From Vibrio sp. 10N.261.55.A7 (GTDB taxonomy: Bacteria > Pseudomonadota > Gammaproteobacteria > Enterobacterales > Vibrionaceae): a DNA stretch of 36,793 bases. A model generated the notes under the pieces. That model saw only the letters and a list, made by a program, of their open reading frames with translations, was not told where the DNA came from and made no database searches. The stretch spans positions 1-36,793 of the forward strand of contig NZ_MCWZ01000201.1 of assembly GCF_002877365.1 (NCBI RefSeq). Direction: 5' to 3'. The position numbers were made by a program, and so were the translations under genes. Of the stretch, positions 1-7,729 are shown in pieces (within the stretch, counting starts at the first letter, position 1; the number at the start of each line of letters is the position of its first letter).

Positions 1-68
1 AATACATATAGGCATTTACTGTGGGAGGTTTCCCTTTAACGAACATTCGTCATTAAAAAGGCTTTTGC

Positions 69-953
69 ATGCTCGATATTCATTGGTTAAAAACATTCGT
101 CACCTTGGCCGAATACAAGCACTTCGGAAAAACAGCCATTGCTCTTCACATGACCCAACCCAATGTGAGCCTGCACCTGAAACAGTTAGAGCAAACAACT
201 GGCGTCAAGCTTATTGAGCGAAGTCCCTTTCACCTAACACAAGCGGGTGTTCGATTGCTCGAAAGCAGTCAGAGAGCACTGCAAGAGCTGACAATATGCC
301 AAGCCGACCTCAATGCCCTAAACGATCTGGATACGGGAACCATCACCATTGCAGCGAGTGATATCATCTCTCGAATGCTGTTGATTGACGCCTTCAAGCT
401 GTTTAAAACCACCTACCCAGGTATTGATATCACACTACTCAATACCACCTCAGCTCAAGCCTCTGAGCTGGTCAAGAACGCGGAAGCCGACCTGGGTTTT
501 GTTATCTCACAAAAACAAACACAGCCGCTGCACTTTGTTGAGTTGCAACAGGTGAAATGGGTGGCTTTTGGCAATGGATTTGAGCGAGTATCACAAGACA
601 ATAACGACGCCAGTGGTAGCAAAAACACGGAACTCACGTTGATTTTACTCGGCCACGATACGCGAACGCGAGAATTGATTGATAGTGCTCTGCCAAAGCT
701 TAACCTGCCGAAACATCGTGTCATGGAAGTCGGCAGCGTAGACGCTCAGATTGATTGGGCTGAAGCCGGATTTGGTGTCGCGATTGTTCCTGAATTCGCC
801 ATTTCAAACTCACGTTCTCTCACCTCACCAGTCACACTCCTCGAGGAATTCCCCAGCACTGATCTAGGCTATATTGTGAGGCAGAATCAGGTCTTATCCA
901 AGGCAACGAAGCAATTGCTGCGGTGGGTCGGCAAAGGCGTATCGCAAGTATAA
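69..953 (+). CDS. LysR-family transcriptional regulator
   Basis: This 294-residue protein has the normal LysR length. An N-terminal winged helix-turn-helix (about residues 1-60, with HMTQPNVSLHLKQLE as the recognition region) is followed by a linker helix and a periplasmic-binding-like effector domain (about 90-290). Family members are cytoplasmic DNA-binding regulators that respond to a small ligand. The start follows an AAAAAGG-like ribosome site. The gene faces the same way as the SBP/GGDEF-EAL pair but is separated from it by about 230 bases, so co-transcription is doubtful. The target and ligand cannot be read from the sequence. Family assignment is secure; a specific orthologue name is not. 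Confidence 0.93.
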   Translation: MLDIHWLKTFVTLAEYKHFGKTAIALHMTQPNVSLHLKQLEQTTGVKLIERSPFHLTQAGVRLLESSQRALQELTICQADLNALNDLDTGTITIAASDIISRMLLIDAFKLFKTTYPGIDITLLNTTSAQASELVKNAEADLGFVISQKQTQPLHFVELQQVKWVAFGNGFERVSQDNNDASGSKNTELTLILLGHDTRTRELIDSALPKLNLPKHRVMEVGSVDAQIDWAEAGFGVAIVPEFAISNSRSLTSPVTLLEEFPSTDLGYIVRQNQVLSKATKQLLRWVGKGVSQV

Positions 954-1185
954 AATGCATCACAGTAAGACAATAAATGGATCGCATCACTCCGAATAAC
1001 TTTCATTCTCTCTTAGCCGTTTATTTTCGTCATGGATAATGTGCACGAACAAAAACTGAAAACCTGCGAGTCGAAACACTAAACAGGTGAAACAATTAAT
1101 AAATAAGTCAACAATCATTGATGACACTCTATTCACTGTCTACTCTTTACTAGGTGAATAATTAAGGGTTTAACCGGAGTGATGC

Positions 1186-2142
1186 ATGCCTTGTCAATTT
1201 TCTATACGCAACGCAATCATTCTATTTATTGGCTTCGTAAGTATCGCCCTATCCTCTCATTCACTGTTCGCGGATACCCTTTCACGAGAAGAATTGCTGG
1301 TTATTGGCGTCATTAGCTCCAACCCTCAGAGGGCATACAAACGAACACAACCCTTTGCTGAATATATGGCAGCGAACCTCCAGCAGCACAATATCACGAC
1401 CGCGCGCGTCGTCATCGCCAAAGATGTTCGACAAATGACTCACTGGCTAAAAAACGGGCAAGTTGACCTAGTGTCTGAAACGGTTTTTGCCTCGCAAGAG
1501 CTGATCCAAAATGCAGACGCGCAACTACTCGCGAGACGGTGGAAGGATGACGTTGCTGAATACAGTACTGTGTTTTTTTCGCGGCTAAATAATGGCGTCA
1601 ATTCATTGGATGATCTGAAAGGTAAAACGGTTGTTTTTGAAGATAGAGGGTCAACCAGCGCTTTTCTCATACCCGCAGCCACTTTGCTAGATCAAGGTTA
1701 CCAACTTTATGAGTTAACCTCTCCTCGAGAAGTGCCGCCTGATGGAAAAATTGGCTACATTTTTTCAGACGAATTTTCTCGTTCAGGGGGGGAAACCAAT
1801 ATGATGAGTTGGGTCCATAGAAACATTGTTGCGGCTGCGGCGTTTAGCAATCTTGATTGGGGAAAAGAAATACCCGACCAGGTGCGAAATGAACTGCAAG
1901 TGATCTACACCAGCCAAACGCTGCCGCGATCTTTAATATTAAATCGAAGCTCTATGCCCCCTGAGCTCAAGCAAGATATCTTGAAACTACTGTTAAATGC
2001 ACACTTAGACCCTGAAGGATACAAAGCCCTTAGAGCGTACAAAAAGACAAAAATGTTTGATTCAATCACACCAGAAATAGAGAGCAGCCTTCAATGGGTT
2101 GGAGAGCAAAAAACGCTGGTTGGTGAAATTTTCGTTCGATAA
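1186..2142 (+). CDS. PhnD/SsuA-type periplasmic substrate-binding protein
   Basis: A 318-residue secreted protein. It has a signal peptide (hydrophobic stretch about residues 9-28, likely cleaved near SLFA-DT) and then one PhnD-like binding fold: an opening strand LLVIGVISSNP, the PFAEYMAANL helix, and LVSETVFASQEL in the first lobe. Family members bind phosphonates, oxyanions or sulfonates. No ABC permease or ATPase gene lies nearby. Instead a GGDEF-EAL membrane protein starts 18 bases downstream, so I infer a ligand-sensing role rather than uptake. GGAG lies 6 bases before the ATG, which supports the start. The ligand is unknown. Confidence 0.88.
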   Translation: MPCQFSIRNAIILFIGFVSIALSSHSLFADTLSREELLVIGVISSNPQRAYKRTQPFAEYMAANLQQHNITTARVVIAKDVRQMTHWLKNGQVDLVSETVFASQELIQNADAQLLARRWKDDVAEYSTVFFSRLNNGVNSLDDLKGKTVVFEDRGSTSAFLIPAATLLDQGYQLYELTSPREVPPDGKIGYIFSDEFSRSGGETNMMSWVHRNIVAAAAFSNLDWGKEIPDQVRNELQVIYTSQTLPRSLILNRSSMPPELKQDILKLLLNAHLDPEGYKALRAYKKTKMFDSITPEIESSLQWVGEQKTLVGEIFVR

Positions 2143-2160
2143 GGACAAGAGACGAATGTA

Positions 2161-4335
2161 ATGAAATTAAAAAGTAAGTTAGTTCTTGGGAATATGCTTA
2201 TGGTTTTTCTAACCATGGGTTGCTTAACCGTTTCCCAAGCGCTTATCTCTACTTACTACGACAAGCAAATACTTGATAAAAATAAAGAAAGCATTTCTGA
2301 TCGTTTCATCGACAGCGCAAAGAACCAGACGGAACAATCCGTCTCTTACCTGGCCGAAGCCCTCCTTAATCCGATGTATTTTTATGACATCGAAACCATT
2401 CACTCACTACTCGAGCCGGCCTTCAAAAACGATTCTGTCATCTTTATCAAAGTCTTCGATGCTGATGGGCGGGTTATCTATTCTGGCTCTGAACTGGCCG
2501 ATGATTATGGAATGTTCCTCGATAAACCATTGGTTTTAGAAAATGTACTGAATCTAAAAAATCCTTTTTCTCAAGCAACTGACTCGGAGCTCACCCTAGC
2601 ACGACCGCTAATAATGAATGAACGCCTGTTAGGTGGCATCGTAATGGGATATTCACTCAGTGCCGTCAAAGACGTTATAAATGAAAACAAAGCGACAATT
2701 CGACAACTCAATAGTTCGAGTAGACAGCACAGTACGATGTTAACCGTCATCGTAACCATAGCGATGTGTCTGCTGAGTTTATGTTACTCAATCTTCATGG
2801 CAGGAACATTGATTAAACCGATTACCAATCTTTTAAGGCAATCAAGACATATCAGTGATGGTGAACATTTAATGACGAACAACATCTACCGCAGTGATGA
2901 ACTCGGTGAGTTAGCATCGGCATTTAATGACATGGATATCAACCTTAAGCAGCGTAAAGATGAGATTGAGTTCCTAGCGTACAATGACCCATTAACTCTT
3001 TTACCGAATCGAACTCAATTCCTCCAGCACATAGAACATACGATTAAATCAAGCCAAGAATCTAACAATCGATTTTCAGTCCTTTTTATGGATCTCGATG
3101 GGTTTAAACGAGTGAACGATAATCTGGGGCATCAAGCAGGCGATGAATTGCTGTTTGAAGTCGCGCAGAGACTAAAAAATGCTCTACAGAATACGACCTG
3201 TATCAATGACAAATGCAAAGCCAGTAGTTTAGCGGCAAGGGTCGGCGGGGACGAATTTTTACTTTGTCTATTCGGCGGTCAAACCGTGGAGTCCGTGTCA
3301 GAGTTCGCTTCAGATGTTGTCAAAATGATGAGAACGCCAATCTATCTCGAAGATGCTGGAGAATCCGTCGTCGTTGGTGTCAGCTTAGGGATCTCTACCT
3401 ACCCTGATTCCGGCGATTCTGCCGAAGATTTGGTGAAGAAGGCTGATATCGCCATGTACACGGTCAAATCAAGTAGCAAGGGCTGTTACAGTCATTTTAC
3501 CAATGAAATGGAAAATCAGGTCTTGATCAAAGGGCGTATCGAAAAAGAACTGCGCTTGGCGATTTCGGATCTCTCTCAATTTCAGCTCTACTACCAACCC
3601 AAAGTGGATCTCAAAACGGGCATCATCATCGGTGCAGAAGCCTTGATACGTTGGAAGCACCCAACCAAAGGCAATATCACTCCCGACGAGTTTATACCCG
3701 TTGCAGAAGCCACCGACATCATTCACCCCTTAAGTGATTGGATAGTCGAGCAAGCATGTACCGACCTGAAAAAGTGGGATGCCAATATGCTTCCTCCTGG
3801 CTTTCATGTTGCGATCAATTTGTCTCCTAAACAGCTCTATGGAAGCAAGATATTCAATACCGTGCGCCAACAGCTTGAACACCATCAGTTAGACACCTCA
3901 CGCCTGCATGTTGAAGTAACAGAAACCGCATTAATGTTTGACAAGGTCAGTGCGAAAGAGACGTTAGATAACTTTAGACGCATAGGTATTGAAGTCTGGC
4001 TCGATGATTTTGGCACAGGGTATTCATCGCTCGGCTATCTAAGGGAATTTAATATTGATGGTTTAAAAATCGACCGGAGCTTTGTAATGGATATTGATGA
4101 CGAACTCAATGACTCGTCTCTTTGTTCAGCCGTCGTTTCAATGGCCCATCAGCTTAAAATTAAAGTCGTCGCTGAGGGGATTGAAACCGCCTCTCAGTCA
4201 CAATTCTTAGCGAAGATACAATGTGACTATGGGCAAGGAAACCTGTATGCGAAACCAATGCCACCAGAGGCGTTTGAATCGATACTTGGTAATGTATTGG
4301 TCGACATTGAACCTGACAACTTAGTGCGTTTATAA
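2161..4335 (+). CDS. Membrane-bound GGDEF-EAL c-di-GMP enzyme with HAMP domain
   Basis: A 724-residue sensor enzyme. TM1 is at about 7-29, a periplasmic sensor region at about 30-190, TM2 at about 193-215 and HAMP at about 216-268. The GGDEF domain (about 270-440) has DPLTLLPNR, the DLD metal residues and intact GGDEF at 362-366. The EAL domain (about 460-710) has EAL at 493-495, EVTET, DDFGTGYSSL, KIDRSF and VVAEGIET, all apparently intact. Both diguanylate cyclase and phosphodiesterase activity are therefore possible. The usual inhibitory RxxD site before GGDEF is absent (KASS there). It is probably co-transcribed with the PhnD-type binding protein upstream, which could be its ligand-presenting partner. 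Which activity dominates in the cell cannot be told. Confidence 0.93.
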   Translation: MKLKSKLVLGNMLMVFLTMGCLTVSQALISTYYDKQILDKNKESISDRFIDSAKNQTEQSVSYLAEALLNPMYFYDIETIHSLLEPAFKNDSVIFIKVFDADGRVIYSGSELADDYGMFLDKPLVLENVLNLKNPFSQATDSELTLARPLIMNERLLGGIVMGYSLSAVKDVINENKATIRQLNSSSRQHSTMLTVIVTIAMCLLSLCYSIFMAGTLIKPITNLLRQSRHISDGEHLMTNNIYRSDELGELASAFNDMDINLKQRKDEIEFLAYNDPLTLLPNRTQFLQHIEHTIKSSQESNNRFSVLFMDLDGFKRVNDNLGHQAGDELLFEVAQRLKNALQNTTCINDKCKASSLAARVGGDEFLLCLFGGQTVESVSEFASDVVKMMRTPIYLEDAGESVVVGVSLGISTYPDSGDSAEDLVKKADIAMYTVKSSSKGCYSHFTNEMENQVLIKGRIEKELRLAISDLSQFQLYYQPKVDLKTGIIIGAEALIRWKHPTKGNITPDEFIPVAEATDIIHPLSDWIVEQACTDLKKWDANMLPPGFHVAINLSPKQLYGSKIFNTVRQQLEHHQLDTSRLHVEVTETALMFDKVSAKETLDNFRRIGIEVWLDDFGTGYSSLGYLREFNIDGLKIDRSFVMDIDDELNDSSLCSAVVSMAHQLKIKVVAEGIETASQSQFLAKIQCDYGQGNLYAKPMPPEAFESILGNVLVDIEPDNLVRL

Positions 4336-4528
4336 CGCTTAAAAGGGAGAGCGGATAAACCACGTGCTTCACGAAGATAGTCGACTCTCTTTGACTATAC
4401 GGTTCACAATGTTGGTGGTCAGCGCTCACATCGATGGGCCTTAATGAACGCCTACCCAACGCATCTCATGCTTATGCTTATGCTTATTGCAATAAAACAG
4501 CAAGACACGGAACAGAGCAGGACAGAGC

Positions 4529-5710
4529 TTATTTTTCCGAGTCAAGGCACCGGAAGCCGCGCAGAATATTGGCCAAGGTAATCACAGCAAAAAGACTGAT
4601 AAGCAGCGACAAATGCCACGCTTGCCCAAGACCTAACAACACTGCTCCCATACTGACCATTGAAGACATGATCATTTGTCCGCCCCCAGACATCGCAGCG
4701 GCGGCACCCGCATTCTTCTTGTAAGGCTGCATCACAAGTGCTTGCGCGCAAGGCAAAGCAATACCATTGCCGAGTATCATGAGCAACTGACCAAGCATGA
4801 GATACAAAGGTTCAACGGGGCACACAAACAGCCAAATCGCCGCACTGAGATGCAAAAACGGCGTACAGAGCAACATTTTCTTACTACCAATGATTGGCCG
4901 AACGCGATTACAAATACTGGTGCCGGCAAGCATGCCTAACGCAGGGATAAGCGCCCACAACGCATATTCATCCGACGTCATGCCGATTTGGTTCTGCATA
5001 ATGAAAGGCATGACCGAAACCGTTGTAATCATCAAGCTAAAGTTAAGCCAACCAATACTCGCAAAGCTCATGAAGTAGCGCGATGTGAGAAGATCGCGAT
5101 ACTGCCGAACCATTTTCTTTACTGACGGAATCGCACTTCGCTCAGCAACCGTCTCTTTAAAGCGAAACGCAAACAACACCCAGGCAAGAGACACATAGCC
5201 GAGCAACGACATAAACACCATGCTCCAGCCAAAGTGGAAGTTAATAAAACCACCAATGACGGGGGCAAACAGCGGTGTGATAGACGCTACCATCGCAATA
5301 TAAGACAGGGCCAAAGGCAGATCAGCCCCACTAAATCGGTCGCGGGTTGATGCCCTAGCCAATACAGCGCAGCACCCCGTTCCTAAGCCCTGAAGAAAAC
5401 GTCCAGCCACCATCCCAGAGAAGGAGTCACGAAAAGCGATGATCATAAACAGGCCAAGTATGGCAATGAACAAGCCCGTAAGCAGCACTTTCTTCCGCCC
5501 TAACGCATCCGAAATAGGCCCATAAATGAATTGCGATGGGCCAAAGCCAAGCAGGTAGATACTCACCAGAAGCTGGGCTTCCTCAAGGGAGATATCAAAG
5601 TCTTTCGCTATCCAAGGCAGCGATGGGAAAACCAACCCCATACTTAACTGGCCGACACTGATGATGACGCAGGCTAATAGAATGGATTTAAACTCGAAAA
5701 CCTTGCTCAT
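4529..5710 (-). CDS. MFS transporter, Bcr/CflA (EmrD-like) drug efflux type
   Basis: A 393-residue inner-membrane protein with about 12 hydrophobic segments, the usual size for 12-TM MFS drug:proton antiporters. Motif A is clear in the loop between TM2 and TM3 (YGPISDALGRKKVLL, about residues 62-77), and the antiporter-type TM5 region reads APVIGG. The overall pattern (SIYLLGFGPSQFIYGPISD, GRFLQGLGTGCCAVLARA) resembles Bcr/CflA and EmrD multidrug exporters. The substrate is not predictable. The gene ends the minus-strand arm that begins with the GlxA-type regulator: the regulator's stop lies about 25 bases upstream of this start, so the two are probably one transcript. Confidence 0.88.
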   Translation of the reverse strand: MSKVFEFKSILLACVIISVGQLSMGLVFPSLPWIAKDFDISLEEAQLLVSIYLLGFGPSQFIYGPISDALGRKKVLLTGLFIAILGLFMIIAFRDSFSGMVAGRFLQGLGTGCCAVLARASTRDRFSGADLPLALSYIAMVASITPLFAPVIGGFINFHFGWSMVFMSLLGYVSLAWVLFAFRFKETVAERSAIPSVKKMVRQYRDLLTSRYFMSFASIGWLNFSLMITTVSVMPFIMQNQIGMTSDEYALWALIPALGMLAGTSICNRVRPIIGSKKMLLCTPFLHLSAAIWLFVCPVEPLYLMLGQLLMILGNGIALPCAQALVMQPYKKNAGAAAAMSGGGQMIMSSMVSMGAVLLGLGQAWHLSLLISLFAVITLANILRGFRCLDSEK

Positions 5711-5735
5711 GATGCGCTACAACTGATTTCGCACA

Positions 5736-6725
5736 TTACTCTTGCTCCCTCATACCACTAAAATTGAGTCGCCACTGCGACGGAGAAATTTGGAACGCTG
5801 TTTTAAAGTTCTTACGGTAGACACTTTCTGAGCCAAAACCTGACAGCTCAGCAACTTGAGCAATGGCGTAATCACTGCTTTCCAGAAGCTGCTGGCTCAA
5901 CGTCAGCCTTTGAGTCAAAAGCCACTCACCAAATGTACAGCCGTAGGTCGCTTTAAACTGACGAGTGAACGTTCGCCGACTCATTGCGCAGCGCTTAGCA
6001 AGATCGTCAATGTTTACCGGCTGGTTTACGTGCTTTTCAACCTGTTCAATTACCAGCGTAAAGCTTGTTGGTTGATCCACTCGGCTGGATATCGGCGCAG
6101 GGATGTACTGCTGCTGCCCACCTGAGCGAAACGGCGCGGTCACCATCACTCTTGCCAATTGGCTGGCGACATCACTGCCATGCAGCTTTCTAACGATGTG
6201 AAGACAGCAATCCAAAGATGCGGCGGTGCCCGCAGAGGTAATCAGCTGTTCATGGTCGATAAACAAAGGCTGACTATCAAACACCACATTCGGGTAGCGC
6301 TGCGTGAAGGCTTCGGAATAGCCCCAATGTGTGGTGGCGGTTTTACCATCGAGCAAGCGCGTTTCGGCAACCACAAACGCACCAAGACACAAACCCACTA
6401 ACGTCGCGCCACGTTGATGCGCTTTCGTTAACATGTCGATCAAAAATGTGGGGGCATGGGGGATGGCATTATCCCAACCAGGAATAACGATGATGTCGGC
6501 TTCTTCCAACACGCTTACATCGTCAGACACCGAAATAGAAAAGCCTGAACCCGTTGCCACTTCACAGCCTGATACGCTGCATAAAGAGAGGTCAAACAAC
6601 GGTTTTCTGTCTGGAAACGCATCCTGAAACGCATCACGAAAAACCAAACAAGGCACCGACAAATGGAAGGCACTGATGCCATTTGCCACCACCATGACAA
6701 CCTTAAACGTTTCTCTACTTTTCAT
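5736..6725 (-). CDS. GlxA-family AraC regulator with DJ-1/PfpI domain
   Basis: A 329-residue transcription regulator. An N-terminal DJ-1/PfpI glutamine-amidotransferase-like domain (about 8-195) has a nucleophile-elbow motif GLCLGAFVVAE (Cys113). A C-terminal AraC-type double helix-turn-helix follows (about 225-322, with AKRCAMSRRTFTRQFKATYG and VAELSGFGSESVYRKNFK). Family members use the DJ-1-like fold as an effector or sensor domain, usually without catalysis. The gene is divergent from the MBL hydrolase across a 99-bp gap holding a TGTCCT-AA-AGGACA palindrome, the expected arrangement for autoregulation and control of the opposite arm. The effector is unknown. The ribosome site is weak (GGGTCATT before the ATG). 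Confidence 0.92.
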   Translation of the reverse strand: MKSRETFKVVMVVANGISAFHLSVPCLVFRDAFQDAFPDRKPLFDLSLCSVSGCEVATGSGFSISVSDDVSVLEEADIIVIPGWDNAIPHAPTFLIDMLTKAHQRGATLVGLCLGAFVVAETRLLDGKTATTHWGYSEAFTQRYPNVVFDSQPLFIDHEQLITSAGTAASLDCCLHIVRKLHGSDVASQLARVMVTAPFRSGGQQQYIPAPISSRVDQPTSFTLVIEQVEKHVNQPVNIDDLAKRCAMSRRTFTRQFKATYGCTFGEWLLTQRLTLSQQLLESSDYAIAQVAELSGFGSESVYRKNFKTAFQISPSQWRLNFSGMREQE

Positions 6726-6748
6726 AATGACCCAAATTGAGCGCTAAG

Positions 6749-6762
6749 TGTCCTAAAGGACA
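6749..6762. promoter_or_regulatory. Palindromic operator candidate between regulator and MBL gene
   Basis: TGTCCT-AA-AGGACA has two perfect 6-base arms around a 2-base centre. It lies in the divergent gap between the GlxA-type regulator and the MBL hydrolase, directly upstream of a candidate -35 for the plus-strand gene. That position suits an activator or autoregulator site. Binding by the neighbouring regulator is an inference. Confidence 0.5.
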
Positions 6763-6764
6763 GT

Positions 6765-6792
6765 TTTACACACAAAAGAGGTATTGCATACT
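6765..6792 (+). promoter_or_regulatory. Candidate sigma70 promoter of MBL hydrolase gene
   Basis: TTTACA (-35, 5 of 6 to consensus) and CATACT (-10, 4 of 6) are separated by 16 bases and lie about 30 bases before the start codon. The -35 begins 2 bases after the palindrome, so a regulator bound there would contact RNA polymerase. Confidence 0.4.
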
Positions 6793-6824
6793 GTTTATCA
6801 CCGTTTAAATCGTAAGGAACAGTA

Positions 6825-7616
6825 ATGATCATCCACCACCTGCGAAGCGCGACATTTGTCATTGAATCAAACAATCACTTTATTCTTATCGACCCAATGT
6901 TGGGTAAAAGGGGCTCACTTCCCCCCTTTTCCGTCATGCGTTTTAAGAGCCAGAAAAACCCCACGGTCGATCTCCCAAGCAACGCTGATGACATTTTAAG
7001 CAAAGTCACTCATGCATTGGTCACGCACAGCCGCACCTTTGGCATTAAACCTCTGCAACACACGGATCATCTGGATTCAGCCGGTGAGCGATTTCTGATT
7101 GAGAACAACATTCCAGTCATCACGCCTAGCCGAGATAAAGCCTATTTAGAAAAGTACGGCATCACTGTTTCAAATGGAATCGATGACTGGCAAGTGCTCG
7201 ACTTTTGGGGCGGAAAAATCACGGCTATACCGGCCCAGCATGGCCACGGTTGGATACACAATGTTATGGCGAATGGCGTTGGTTTTGTCATCGAGTTACC
7301 CAACGAGCCGTCCATTTACATCAGTGGAGACACGGTATTAACCGATGACATCAAACACGCTCTGCTAGTGCATCAACCCGACATTACTGTCGTCGCGACA
7401 GGCGAAGCGCAAATGGATGTCGGTCAACCCTTACTCATGTCAGGGCATGAGACGATCGAGTTCATCAGACGCTCTCCAGGAAAAGTCATCGCCAACCATA
7501 TGGAAGCCCTGAATCACTGCCCGGTTGACCGAGAAACACTTCGTCAGTCGCTGGTTGCTGAAGGACTGAGCAATAAAGTCTTGATACCACTCGATGGTGA
7601 GCAGCTCACTTTTTAA
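6825..7616 (+). CDS. MBL-fold metallo-hydrolase (UlaG-like group)
   Basis: A 263-residue cytoplasmic protein resembling the UlaG/COG2220 group of metallo-beta-lactamase-fold hydrolases. Candidate metal ligands are H68 (THSR), H79, D81 and H82 (QHTDHLD), H139 and H141 (QHGHG), D169 (SGDT) and H225 (NHMEA). The usual compact THxHxDH motif is stretched: the first His stands 11 residues before the second instead of 2, so metal site 1 may be altered. AAGGA precedes the ATG. The gene is the first of a plus-strand pair with the SDR, although the SDR has its own candidate promoter. Substrate unknown; fold assignment is good. Confidence 0.85.
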   Translation: MIIHHLRSATFVIESNNHFILIDPMLGKRGSLPPFSVMRFKSQKNPTVDLPSNADDILSKVTHALVTHSRTFGIKPLQHTDHLDSAGERFLIENNIPVITPSRDKAYLEKYGITVSNGIDDWQVLDFWGGKITAIPAQHGHGWIHNVMANGVGFVIELPNEPSIYISGDTVLTDDIKHALLVHQPDITVVATGEAQMDVGQPLLMSGHETIEFIRRSPGKVIANHMEALNHCPVDRETLRQSLVAEGLSNKVLIPLDGEQLTF

Positions 7617-7670
7617 TGAACATAATCTAAGTAAAAACAGCGCCAAATACGTGTGTCTCACTATTAAGTG

Positions 7671-7701
7671 TTGACCTCAAGTCAGGTTGAGGATTTAGGC
7701 T
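7671..7701 (+). promoter_or_regulatory. SoxR-box-like promoter of the SDR gene
   Basis: CCTCAAGTCAGGTTGAGG at 7675-7692 matches the enterobacterial SoxR operator CCTCAAGTTAACTTGAGG at 15 of 18 positions, with both 6-base outer arms perfect. It overlaps TTGACC (-35, 7671-7676). A weak -10, TAGGCT (7696-7701), follows after a 19-bp spacer, which is the elongated spacing typical of MerR-family promoters such as soxS. No SoxR gene is in the window. Recognition by SoxR or a related MerR protein is inferred from sequence match and geometry. Confidence 0.65.
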
Positions 7702-7729
7702 GACTTCTTTTATAAAAAGGAGAAAAAAA

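Noticed and set aside
4376..4398. Possible hairpin ATAGTC/GACTAT after the GGDEF-EAL gene
   Set aside because: Only six pairs, no T run, about 40 bases past the stop; too weak to call a terminator.
4434..4724. 96-codon plus-strand open frame
   Set aside because: Most of it lies antisense to the MFS gene; the protein is low in family features and there is no ribosome site.
7675..7692. The same palindrome read as a terminator of the MBL gene
   Set aside because: No T run follows, and position and spacing fit a MerR-type promoter far better.
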